NCBI GenBank assembly: GCA_001970855.1
Contig: LSSN01000083.1
Coordinates: 1 to 33,696, forward strand
Length of the DNA: 33,696 nucleotides
Source of the DNA: Smittium culicis
Lineage: Eukaryota; Kickxellomycota; Harpellomycetes; Harpellales; Legeriomycetaceae
Reading direction: 5' to 3'
Below the pieces are notes generated by a model. The model worked only from the letters and a program-made list of their open reading frames with translations, was not told the origin of the DNA and ran no database searches. The position numbers were made by a program, and so were the translations under genes. Below, piece after piece: positions 21,430 to 32,044 of the stretch (positions are counted from its first letter, which is position 1; each line of letters opens with the position of its first letter).

Positions 21430-23060
21430 TTCTAATTTTTTCAATGCTTGTTATTATTATTTTTTATTTTTTAAAAATTTTTTTATTAATTTCACTAGTA
21501 GTTATAAAAATTATAGTAAAATAATGATATTTATGATGTTTAAAATTTAATATAGTACACTTGTCATTGATTTTATAGATGATAAGGATTTAAAATCAAT
21601 GCATCTAACTCTATAAAAGTTATTAAATTTATAATAACATTACAAAAAGTATATATTCTTAGGTTATCGTAGTTATCAATGAATTAAAAATTAAAATAAT
21701 AGCTAAAAGTATCAAGTTATTATTCTTAATGTCATTAATAGTAAATTTCAACAATAAATTGAATATTAAGTTTTGATCGATTTGATTATTGAGTATTATT
21801 TTGCGAAAATTTAACAATACGTACAAAAAAAATCAGATAAATTATAAGCCTTTAATAATATTAATACAATATTATTGGCTTTTATAGATATTAATATCAA
21901 TAGATGTATAAATAAACGTAGTATTGCATCATTATCACTGATTTTACTTTATTCTGATTTCTAAATGTATTAATTTTAATGCATTGACTTTTCGATAGCG
22001 CAATAAAAATTATTTCCTTTTTTTTTTTGCAAGATATTATCAATAGTAAAGATAAGTATCAAAAAAAAATATAAAGTATGAGATAAAAAGACTATTTAAA
22101 TCTCACTTCAATTCGAAATACAAGAATTGAAGCTATTTTTTCGATAATAAAATTATGAAATTTATCATTTCAAAAATATTTCTCGCCTAGTGAGTAGATA
22201 TGTATTTATAAGAATTGTTCGTTATATACTTTCTTCACTAAGCAAAAAATTTTTTATGAATACATACTGTTTTAAATCTCATTTTGTGTGTGAATAATAT
22301 CATAAGAAATTTTTTTGAGTTTAATAGAAATTTGGGAATCATAAATATATATCTTCGCCTAAAAAGTATATCAGACTGTGTTGGAGAAATTATTACATTT
22401 TTTAACAATTATATAGCATATAATGCGAAAAATTTCCACATTTTCCTTCAATTAGCGACATTAAAATACTGTAAAATAGCGCCATTCAATTTTTAATATA
22501 AATTTAACTTATTTTTATATGATCAATTTAATTTTCTCAAAATTTTATTTTGAACCCTATAAAACTCTTATTTTATCATCATTATTATTTTTTATATTGT
22601 AACATTAATATGAGCAATAATGAAATTTAGGTATAATTTTAAATTTAAAAATTGATTTATGCTTGATTTAAAAATTATCAACGATTTTAATAATTTATAT
22701 ATACTTATTAATCAACCCAGTTCTTTAGAGCAAATATTAATTTATATTTTACTTCAGAGAGAAATATATTAAATTTTGCCACCTTATTGTATAAAAATAA
22801 ACGGAAAATTAAAATACAATAAAAATATAGAATTAAAAGAATTGTAAAATTTTCAAATTTTAATATCAGTAAGGTACACAATCGTGGTTTACTTATCATC
22901 TTTCTGCATAGGTAAGCGGGTTCGAATGGATGGGACTTAAAATGTGTCTTCTCATCGAATAATATATATCAATTCCCGCTCTAAAGAGCTCAATTAAATA
23001 TAGAATTATAACTTAGGGAGTATGCATATTAACTTACTTCAAATTTAATATCTTAACATT
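21430..23060. other. AT-rich spacer, no gene supported
   Basis: Open frames here (for example 22284-22496 plus and 22708-22899 minus) are low-complexity and rich in Ile, Phe, Asn and Lys, as expected by chance at this base composition. I see no RNA gene. Confidence 0.5.
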
Positions 23061-23064
23061 TAAG

Positions 23065-23490
23065 CTGTTCAATGAATTTCTAATGAGTGGATGGTAAGTA
23101 TCATAAAAATTATATTTAGACCAAAAAAATACGATAAACTCTTTCATTTGATTATAATTCGGCTTTAGCTGCAATTTTGAATCCAATGACTCTTCATTTA
23201 GGTATCACGTATGTGTGTCGCGGCTGAAATTTTCTATAACGAGTGAATGTATCTGCTAACTATATCCACTGTTAGGGGCTTTTTATAAAATTAATATATC
23301 TTTAACCCTTGTTTAGTTTAATTTCCTGTTGTTTTTATGTGGTATTGGGCAATTTTCTGAGGCTATATTATTTTTAATTGATTGACAAAAAATTAGAGGA
23401 CATATATTGGTTCCTTGTAATAGTTTATCTGATATGGCATTTCAACGAGTTGACCTCTGCGCTTTTTTTGGGGGGCTACTATGATTAATT
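23065..23490 (-). pseudogene. Tyrosine recombinase C-terminal region of DIRS-type element copy 1
   Basis: Minus-strand pieces: PPKKRRGQLVEMPYQINYYK (about 23420-23480), TVDIVSRYIHSL (about 23235-23275), RVIGFKIAAKAEL (about 23155-23200) and FFWSKYNFYDTYHPLIRNS (about 23074-23130). The last has the W-S-x-x-x-x-F-x-x-Y-Y-like ending, where the nucleophilic Tyr of DIRS-type recombinases lies. Together with RT and RNase H upstream, this argues for a DIRS-type rather than an LTR element. Stops and frameshifts are frequent. Confidence 0.5.
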
Positions 23491-23949
23491 TTAGTTTTCC
23501 GCCTTTTCCCACAGTTCTTTCATAATATATTCTATGGATGTGGCTTGATCATAAAAAACATGCCACAGATAAAACCCAGTATAAATTAGCTGTGGGATGT
23601 TTGTTGTTAAGGCTTAATTAAGGGCCCCATTCTCTTAGCAAATTAAAAACAATATATATGTCTATTCCTGGTCTAAAAAATTTTGAATTGATGAATCTTC
23701 AAAATTCTTAGTGAGTCCTGGCAACATTTAGCTAGATTCCAGTTCTTTGGGAGTTTCTGAAAGCCTCATTAATACAAATTTATGAGCCTTTATCGATCTT
23801 AATTTGAGTTTAAAAATGTTATATATCTCAGCAAGATAACTTATTATTTGAGGAGCTATTATTTTTCCTGTTATGCTATTTGAAATCCTCCAGTCTAAAA
23901 AAAACTGTTGAATCGAGCTGCTCCTGGGTCAAATTTTGAAAATCCGTTC

Positions 23950-24196
23950 TTTAGAAAGGATAAAGTAAATGGAATTATTTCCGAGATCTTGTGCTTCGAG
24001 GAAATACCGCTGATTCTCTAATCAAGAACTGATTTTTGTTTTCTGAGATTGGTAATTTCCTGCTTTTCGGGTCTGTAACTACATTCTTTACTTGTTTTAT
24101 TATGTACTGTAACACAGATAATGACATCGGATCTGGGAACCAAGTCGCGGATTTCCGCATCGGTGCCACAATTTCATTGTGACTCAGTTTCTGCAA
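23950..24196 (-). pseudogene. RNase H C-terminal region of DIRS-type element copy 1
   Basis: An open minus-strand frame gives QKLSHNEIVAPMRKSATWF and then VKNVVTDPKSRKLPISENK (about 24035-24100). The second part matches the family ending ...N-x-x-A-D-x-x-S-R-x..., with the final Asp and Ser-Arg kept. It lies between RT and recombinase, as expected. Confidence 0.55.
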
Positions 24197-24779
24197 ACTA
24201 CCTGTATGGTATGTGATACCAGATTCCGCTGAGTGTATATATAATTGTTTATGTACTTTGGAAATGTGAATTCTAATTCATTATGTCCTAGAATCAACAT
24301 TTCAGAGAACCTGCTGTATTATTTCTCCACCTACTTGTTTTGATGAGAAGCAAACTGATCCATATCATCTAAACCGTGAAGCATTAAGAATCATTGGATG
24401 TCTCTTGTCTCAGTAATAATTCTGTTTGAGCAGTGGCTCTTCTGAATCCAGTACAGACGAAGCGCATGATACTTGAGGGCGAGTATTGATATATAGACAG
24501 TGTGACAAAATTTCTTCTGAAATTACCGTAGTTTAAGTAAATTTTTCTATCAAATTTTTTTCATATAAGATAGTTCCATATTTTTCTCTGATTAGGAAAA
24601 TACAGATAAACCGAAAAAAGCTCTTGAGATTGAAAGTTTACAACATTTTCAGAAGAGCTTTCGAGTTGATATGCTTTATAATTTGAGACTCTGTCGGGTA
24701 TCACTAGTATTTGAGTGGGTCCACTATGGTGCCCCATTACTGAATCTCTGAAAAAATCGATAAAACTTTACATGATAAC

Positions 24780-25620
24780 ATTGGTTTTTTCAAAGCAATA
24801 TTTTTTGGGTTGTGGGTTTCTTCATTATCATTGACGATATCTGTGACTTCAATTTGGATATTTCTGAGTTTTTAAGCTACAAATTACGACGAATCATTAG
24901 ATTTAAAGGAAGAAGAGCTACATAAATATCCTGATATTATTTGTAAAGCTCCAAAGACTTTTCAAAATCGTCTAATATTCATTCAGTAGTTTGCTGAATT
25001 CGCGACTAAGGTCTCAAATCTTGTTTGATATAACTTTCAAAGATATGTACCAGGTTTTTATATCCATAAGAATATGCTTGATTGACTGAGATGGAGATTT
25101 AAGTGAATTCTTTTCGTTGATCTTGAATTCAAGTTCGCAGAACTTGGAGTATAATTTGTGCGCCATTCTCACACAAGCAACTTTGGAATCTAACGTTAAC
25201 GTAAGATAGTTCAGTTAAGCAGGTATTTGCATCCATTGGGATCTTTCAGATTGTAGAGCTGGCCTCAAGATTTTGGTAAATACCAATGAGCTTAGTGATA
25301 AAACATACTGCAGGACACAAAACTGAAAAAATCAGCAGTTCCAGTAAAAAAGGATGTATTTGCGGCATTAATTTTATATCATGATGTGTAATGATTCAAA
25401 TTGAAGTTGCAAGGACATGTGATTGATCTTTCTTCTGATTATGCGTCATATTGAATTCAGAGCTTCCATATTGAAATTCTGGTCATCTACGTGTAAGATG
25501 TGATTTCAGAGGCACAAGGCTGATTTGAGGCCTCCAGTATATTTCACAATCGTAAAATTCTAGGTGCAGAATCCTATATCCTTAGCTTAATCTCTTCGAT
25601 AGCTCGCTTGAAAACCAAGA
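24780..25620 (-). pseudogene. Reverse transcriptase region of DIRS-type element copy 1
   Basis: Minus-strand pieces in order: KRAIEEI (about 25585-25610), the start seen in many RT domains; VDDQNFNMEALNSI followed by RIIRRKD (about 25425-25492); VLSLSSLVFTKILRPAL (about 25253-25307), a close match to the LSLSPxxFTKxLRPxL palm motif; and, after the place where YxDD should be, DSKVACVRMAHKLYSKF and KSPSQSIKHI (about 25060-25195), the thumb region. The YxDD box itself is not readable. Stops and at least three frame changes kill the frame. Confidence 0.7.
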
Positions 25621-26144
25621 AAGCGTTTCATCTGTCAAAGCTTTGTTTCATCCCGCTTCAATTTCATTTCGTACATATGCAGATGAAAATTCAGCGGTGT
25701 AATTTTATGGTGAATCACTTTAGCTGGGCTCATAGGGCCTGATTCGAGTTCCATCCGTTTCAAAGGTAACCAAAGCGCACCTACAAAATGAGAGCGGAAG
25801 ATTAGGGATTCTTAAGTATGGTAATGAACCCAAACTTAACTATTTTCAGAACCTATAGGCTTTCTGTCTGTCTGTTACATGCCTTCCTGAACATAGCGAG
25901 ACATCTTGCAATTGTGTAGCCGTTCTGAGCATCTAATGAGACCCCTTTCCGCGTTCTCGAACTCTCCCGAGAAAATTTGATTTGCGGCATGAGGTCTTGT
26001 AATTTGGAGTGGCTTCCATTGTTGTTTTAGTATTGGTGCTCCGCGCAGTAATAGATTTTATACTGATCAAATTCTTGTTGTCTAAGTTCTAATAGTGCTT
26101 GCGAAATGGTTGGGACCTTAGTGATTTAATGCTGATTTCTTGGA

Positions 26145-26757
26145 AATGAGAGCGTTCAACTCCTCTGCGTAAATCATTAGATTGTCATCTGATTCGACGA
26201 TCTGTGTAGCCTTACCTAATAGTTCGAACCATTTATGGAGGTTATTGTACTTTTACTGGGTTGATTTGGCGGCAACTTTCAATAATAGAGCTCTCATAGT
26301 GCTCGCATCCATGAACTCGAGATCCACAGAGGTGGTGAGCTCACGATTTTCTATGATTATTTTGTGGGAAAAGTAGTAAATCATTCTACTTACTTCGTCC
26401 AGATCTAAATGAATTCCATATATGGTTGTGTCCGCATTCTTTACCATACTTGATGCTTAGTCTTTCAGTGGCGACAGGTTGTAGTTCATAGAAATAGTCC
26501 TTGGGCAAGAATTTATTTTAATCTTGCGTTCTTATGTTAGCGGTGGGCAGAAGTCTTACTCAATTGATGGGAGTGCCTCAGTGAATTCTGGGTAAGCTGT
26601 CAAGTCTGTAAATGAGATTATTGTTATGATAATTGGGTATTTTGTTTCCTATTTTCTCTAATTCATTCGAAGGGGATGTTGTTCCAGTTTGGTCAACATC
26701 TTTACTTGACTTTGGATGGCTGGATTCTTGTGTTTCAGCTATTTTTTCTATTCTTAA
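26145..26757 (-). pseudogene. Gag-like region of DIRS-type element copy 1
   Basis: An open stretch (about 26550-26757) starts with a hydrophilic Ser/Thr/Glu-rich segment. It is followed by LTAYPEFTEALPSIE, a stop, SCPRTISMNYNLSPLKD, a stop, and ASSMVKNADTTIYGIHLDL (ending near 26400). Then come FMDASTMRALLLKVAAKST, one stop, and NLHKWFELLGKATQIVES to a stop near 26115. The Y-N-L-x-P-L...A-S-x-M-V-K box recurs in copy 2 at about 30680-30729. A structural nucleocapsid-like role is inferred from its position ahead of RT; I see no zinc knuckle. Confidence 0.55.
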
Positions 26758-26995
26758 AATTTGTATTAAATAAAATTTTTTAAAATTTAAAATCTTTATG
26801 CCTAAAGAGTACCTTAGCGAATGAAAAGATGGTAAGGTAACATGTAGCGTACTTTAATTCATATAAAATTTAAAATTTTTATTAGTTCATTTTTATCTAT
26901 TTTTATTGGAATTATTTTTCGGTTTATTTTTAACCAATAAGATTATTTCACTTTATATACCTCCTCTCTGAAGTATAATAATAATAAAAGTATAG

Positions 26996-28389
26996 ATGAG
27001 CGCTTGACTTCGCTTGCAAGTGAAGTATGGTTTTCTAAAATTCAAAATTATACTGAGAATTTAAATATCTAACTAGTTTATTAAAAATTATAAATAAATT
27101 TCAACTATTTCTTATAATTTAATTTCTTTTAAATAAAAAGCGCAAAAAAAAAAAAAATAGGAAGAGCCCAGAATAAATTTATATTGAACTTATGCTAAAT
27201 CAAAAAACATTTTTTCTCCTTATTTACCAAAGATTAAATTTGAAATATGTTAAAAATATATATTCTTATTAACATATCTTATTTCGTAGCAATATTTGCA
27301 CCATTCCTTCTTGGGACTGTTTCATAGAATTCACAATCCTTGCTATAAATAATTCTCGAAATAAACTGAACTTATAAAATTTGGAAATTTATAATAATAT
27401 TAGCTTATATAAACTCCAAAATATTTTTTAGAGCAGAATTCAATTTTAAAGTGAAATAATTCTGTTATAATCTTTCTTGATAAAAAGCGATAATATAAGA
27501 TAAAAAAATTTTTTAGCAAAATTATTCGATAACTTTTAATAAAAGTTGAATTTATTTTAATGAGGAGGTTAGTTATGTTAAAATACTCCAAATTTCATAT
27601 CAATCATGAAAATTTACTCGAATAATTTCTTATGCAACGATTTTAGGGATTAAGGATTTATTATTTTGACCATAGTTTGAGGAAAATTATTTCGTCAGAT
27701 CGATTCAAAAATTAGCTGCTATATCAAACTTTAATGCATTTAACCTTCTAATCTAGCGCGTCGCTTTTGCGGATCGCTATTTCTCAAAACAGTCAGATAC
27801 ACGAATATATGCAGCCCATGTCTATGATTTGTTTGGTTATTGAATCCCCGTATAATCATTTTTACAATCCATTTTGTAATTTTTTGCATTTGGAATAGAA
27901 CAAAGTTTAAAAGTTAAATATTATTTTTAAATGTGAACTATAGTATCTGAAAAAAGTCGGATATGTCTACGTGGAAATTTGTAATGGTTTTTTAATTGAT
28001 CAACCATCTTGCAATATTTTTAGTTATTAGTTAACTAATTATAGCTCGCATATTATAGATATGCATTTCTTTTCATTCACTCTGTGAATTTAACTGGTCC
28101 TGAGAAATCAATTTACAAATGTAATTAAAGTTAGCATTTCAACCATCTTATTATCAGTATGAACAGCTTTGGTACCCTATTCCTGCTATAGTTTTTAACC
28201 CAGTGGGTTTTAATGATAGTTCTAGAGATCGATTTAATTGATGGAAAATTCAATATCTTTGCGAATTCTGAAAGTATTACATGGTATAATAGCTCAAAAA
28301 CATTCATTACTAGATATAAAGTTAAAAATATATAGACATATAGAAACTAATTTTATATTGTCTATAATAAAAAAGCTTGCATATGTTTT
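26996..28389. other. AT-rich region between the two retroelement relics
   Basis: This may include the 3' part of copy 2 (27.7-28.39 kb), but I found no clear recombinase catalytic box. There is an imperfect 20 bp palindrome around CTTGCAAG at 27007-27026 and a TTAACCC/GGGTTTTAA inverted repeat at 28195-28213. No host gene is seen. Confidence 0.4.
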
Positions 28390-28422
28390 ATAATCAGCGG
28401 AGCTCAAGTACCAGTTTTTATT

Positions 28423-28632
28423 TCATGTGGGGTTATTCGTTCTAAAAAGAACTTTTTTAATGAACCATATCTTATTCGATGTTGGAAATAAACATCGTTT
28501 ATAATAAATAATCACCTGCGCTAGTGCTGTTTCCTTAAGTTTGCAGGAAAAAAAGCTGATACTAGTGAAATAAAGCTTCAATAATTTTTTTCGAGAGAGG
28601 TGACTTGTTATTATTGGATTATGTACTAGCAT
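28423..28632 (-). pseudogene. Tyrosine recombinase N-terminal-like fragment of copy 2
   Basis: A 69-codon frame reads HNPIITSHLSRKKLLKLYF...ALAQVIIYYKRCLFPTSNK. Its position after RNase H and a general likeness to the part of DIRS recombinases before the catalytic Arg suggest this identity. The likeness is weak, and no catalytic residue is visible. Confidence 0.35.
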
Positions 28633-28916
28633 GCTATTTTAATACATAAATTTATTGTGATGTTTAAAGTTCTACAGGGTCTGGAAACTAAGATTTCTAA
28701 ATTTCATATCTGCTTAACCAGAGTAATTATTATTCGCTACCATTTTGCCTTTAAATCATCCTGGTATCTCAGTTATCCTGCTGTAGAGTTTTAAGAGTTT
28801 TAGATCCCTGAAAAATAGAATTTAAGCGTGAATCAACCGTAAGTAATTGGGTCTGTGTATAGCTGAAATAGGCTTCATTATTTTTCTAAATGTATTTCGA
28901 TGATTTTTTCGCCGTT

Positions 28917-29200
28917 TTAGCGGAATAATGATTTGAGCATGTTTAATTTCATCTGTGAAAGGCGCCAGTCTGATTGCGTGGTTAATATTCTTGGTGTGTT
29001 TGATGGATTAAGAAACGATTGAAGGTGAGTGCCTTGAGAATTCGATTCATTTTCATGCAGCGGTCTCAGATATTTTCTGAAATACTTAGTAGTTTGGTGA
29101 AAGCACTTGATCAACTTTTTCTAACATATGCAATTTATCATGTGAATCTGAGTAGAGTAATACTGGATGATCACATTCTTATTTCTGAGAGACATAGACT
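28917..29200 (-). pseudogene. RNase H region of DIRS-type element copy 2
   Basis: The minus strand reads THLQSFLNPSNTPRILTTQ then SDWRLSQMKLNML. This parallels the H-x-P-S-x-x-N-P-A-D-x-P-S-R...W-x-L-S ending of RNase H in these elements. Upstream in another frame, MLEKVDQVLSPNY fits the preceding helix. Confidence 0.5.
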
Positions 29201-29858
29201 ATTAAAGTTGTTCTTTGGACGTGATTTAAATTTTAATCTTGATTTATTTTAATGATACTTACTAACATTAGGAACCCATGTCTATTTATAAGTCTATGAT
29301 TCTAGAATACGCCAAAATTTCAAATTCTAGCGTTTCCATCAAGAAAAAAAATAATTCTCATGACTAATTATTTTTCTTTAATAATAATATATCTTCGATA
29401 ATAAGCTTCTTTTGGAACTCTGAAGTGACACATATCTTAATCTTCGATTTGGATTAGTTAAATCTCTTTGAAAACCGGTGAAGCGTTCGGGACATAGAAG
29501 TAAAGAAAACAAAAATGACTAGTAGCTTACGATAAAAAATATCTAGACTTATAATGATAAATAGTAAACATTCAGTAGCTATCTGGATATTTTTGAACGA
29601 TTTCTAATATTTCTCAAAGATACATTGAGAGCCATTTTATATTTTTGATTCAAATACCCAAATGTAAGATATACTTCTATGGGAAGGTATAAAACTTTCA
29701 AAAAATCTACGCTGATAAAAAGCTCCAGGTTCTAAAATAATATCCAGAGCTAGATTTTAATACATTAATATTTCGTTTATAAAATATTTAGTAGATCTTC
29801 TAGATATTAATAGACGCTATACCAATAATTATGGCCCATTAAAGAACTGAACAAAGAA

Positions 29859-30062
29859 TTACAATGAAATACAATGAGCTATGCTATAGGACGGATGAAG
29901 GAGGTAAAGAGAAGAAAACAGAGAATACTTTGGTTTAGTCGGGTTAGATTGCAACACATCGTTAAATTGGTAATATAAAAATTTATATGTTGAATCTAAG
30001 GACATTAGGCAGTCATTCTGGTGAATATATCTATATATGAAAGACAAAATTTCCAATTTCAA
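29859..30062 (-). pseudogene. Reverse transcriptase fragment of DIRS-type element copy 2
   Basis: The frame begins MKLEILSFIYRYIHQNDCLM and continues SLDSTYKFLYY. It resembles the family's K-M-E-x-L...I-x-x-x-D-W-M-T-S-L-D-L-x-D-A-F segment, which carries the first catalytic Asp motif. The equivalent of the second Asp of that motif is replaced here (Tyr-Lys-Phe), in keeping with decay. A later H-L-G-I piece near 29650 fits the RT thumb. Confidence 0.5.
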
Positions 30063-31245
30063 ATTCTGATCCTTTAATTAGATTCTGAGCTTTCAAAGGC
30101 CTAGAGCTAATATTAGACTATCATTATTATTTTAGATATTGAAAAATTGACTGTTTAAGTCTCGAAAACGCGGCTGAGACATCTCGATGATTCGATGTAA
30201 AGTAAATGAAATGAAAACTTCCACTAGAGTATTATTGGCCTCACGGTTCAGCTTTCGTTTTTTCCCAGTGACGGATTCGCCCGCGTAGCAGTTATGCTGC
30301 TATAAGAATCAATTTATTCATTTCTATTCTCAATCTTTCAAAAGAGTTGAACTCGTATTAATATAATTATCAAATTCTGGGTTATGAGAGAATCCTAAGA
30401 TTCTTGTGATATAGGCTGTTTGTGATCAGGTTTAAATAACTGTAACCATAGTGATGAGGGGGTGGGGGTCCAGATTCTTAAATCATAAATCTAATCTTGA
30501 ATGAGCGACAATTCTAGCAATTTGTGAGATTAATTCACTGATAGTTTTGAGATAAACTTTTCTTGATCTTGAGACGGTATTGACCGTTGGGTTGTATTGA
30601 ACTCGAATTAATAATGAAAGTCGATTTTTTTGTTTACTTAAACCAAGCTCTAGTCGATTCCGTATAGATTGAGCTAGGATTTCTTCACCATATCCGATGC
30701 TGAGCCGTTGAGTGGCAGAAGGTTGTATTTTACAAAAAAAAGTTTTTGGACAAGAGTGCTGCCAGATATCTCGCAGATCTTCATTTTTTGGACGTCTGAA
30801 GAAGTATTTTATAGTCGTTAAAAGTGCATTTGAGAATTCGTATATACACAGTTGAATATTAGCAGGGATACTAGTAGTAACTTATTGACTCTCAGGCTAA
30901 GTTTGATGGTACCTTTGACGTAGAAAAGTTTAAACCATGTTAGTTAAGAGCATTAGATTACATATTTTTGTAGGAGATTAATAGGTAGCTCATATTATTT
31001 TTGTATTTTTTGGAAATGAATAGCTATTAAATAGAATTTACATTAAGATTTTAAATATGAAAAAATTTGTAAGTGATGATAAAATTTGTGAAATAAACTA
31101 TGCTAGGGATAGTTTAATGTTGTAATTTACATTATATTAATATATTTGATTTCGCTTTATTTTTATTGGCTTGTAATTCTTAGTTTAGTTTTGTGAAATA
31201 AGGTGTAAAAACTCAATATAACACCTCTCAGAATAATAATTAAAA

Positions 31246-31611
31246 AAAGTAAAAAAATTTCATATAAAATACGAGTCGAATCAATTTTTGTACATTCGTC
31301 GTGAAAAAAAATATAGTTTAAAATTCTACTAATTTATAAAATTAGCGCTTTGTTAAATATTTTATAAAAATAAGAAAAAAAATTACAAAGTTATTAAAAA
31401 CAGTCGCGAGCTGATAAAGATAGCTGTAATACCTTTGATAAAATATAGTTTATAAACCTTATTTAAAAAAATAAATCTATAATCGAAGAAAGTTATGATA
31501 ATTTAGTATAAACAAAACCAGATACTTGAGGAAAATCAAACTTTATATACACTCATTGTGAAACTGCTAAATTTAAGACATCATGATCAAAGAATTAATA
31601 AATGAATGAAG
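31246..31611. other. AT-rich spacer, nothing recognised
   Basis: I see neither a gene nor a repeat in this short stretch between the second retroelement relic and the last MITE copy. Confidence 0.5.
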
Positions 31612-31807
31612 TAAACCTTTTCCCGTCAAACGCTCTTTGATGAAATGGGTTTATTGAATCGTTTATGGTTTTAATTAAATTATTTATTTGCTAGTATTCA
31701 GCATTAAACCAATATTTTTTAGTGTCTCTTAATCTTATTATTTTTATCGTAGTCAGTTGATTAGATTTGGTAGATCAAAAATATCCTGAAGCACATTAAA
31801 GGGCTAA
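31612..31807 (+). mobile_element. MITE-like element, family A (about 196 bp)
   Basis: The left end is TAAACCTTTTCCCGTCAAAC. The right part has TTTGGTAGATCAAAAATAT and ends AAAGGGCTAA. It aligns with the copies at 4427 and 18420. The TTAA borders have decayed. Confidence 0.72.
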
Positions 31808-32044
31808 ACAAAGAATAATAAATTATTTATAAATTAGGATAAAAAAAATACAGTATATATTCAAGGCTAAATTTTGCTAAAATGATAACACACTAATTGA
31901 AAACTTTATAATAAGTTTTAAAATTCTATCAGAAAAAAAACTGAATCAAGCAGGGCTTAAATTTTTTTTACAACAGTTTATATAGTTTATATTAGAATTT
32001 TTATATAGTTAATTTATATTTTCTAAACCTACCACGAAAAAAAG

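Larger units (their letters stand above)
23060..26995 (-). mobile_element. Decayed DIRS-type (tyrosine-recombinase) retrotransposon, copy 1
   Basis: Reading the minus strand from about 26995 down gives a 5' noncoding part, a gag-like frame, reverse transcriptase, RNase H and a tyrosine recombinase tail, all broken by stops and frameshifts. This order, with no sign of an integrase or protease, is that of DIRS/Ngaro-like elements. The region is visibly less AT-rich than its surroundings. Parts are listed separately. The 5' noncoding block (about 26880-26992) matches one at the 5' end of copy 2 (about 31150-31245). No ORF is intact, so the element cannot act on its own. The ends are approximate because inverted or split terminal repeats were not found. 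Confidence 0.72.
28400..31245 (-). mobile_element. Decayed DIRS-type retrotransposon, copy 2
   Basis: Same orientation and order as copy 1 but more diverged: a 5' noncoding block to about 31245, a gag-like box at 30680-30735 (YNLLPLNGSASDMVKK), RT traces at 29859-30062, RNase H traces at 28917-29200 and a recombinase N-terminal-like frame at 28423-28632. Stops and frameshifts occur throughout. The left boundary is uncertain because the recombinase catalytic end was not recognised. Confidence 0.6.

Noticed and set aside
22284..22899. Open frames at 22284-22496 (plus) and 22708-22899 (minus)
   Set aside because: Rich in Phe, Ile, Asn and Lys, with no motif, no conserved relative in the window and no clear promoter.
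22905..22945. tRNA-like B box (GGTTCGAAT)
   Set aside because: The flanking bases do not form a T-arm stem and no acceptor or anticodon stem can be built around it.
26221..26240. GGTTCGAAC-like B box on the minus strand
   Set aside because: It lies inside the gag-like relic and no cloverleaf can be drawn.
26182..26376. 64-codon plus-strand frame
   Set aside because: It is antisense to the gag-like relic of retroelement copy 1.
27400..27591. 63-codon minus-strand frame
   Set aside because: Low-complexity Ile/Phe/Lys/Ser-rich peptide without motifs.
29019..29252. 77-codon plus-strand frame
   Set aside because: It is antisense to the RNase H relic of the second retroelement copy, whose minus-strand reading makes better sense.
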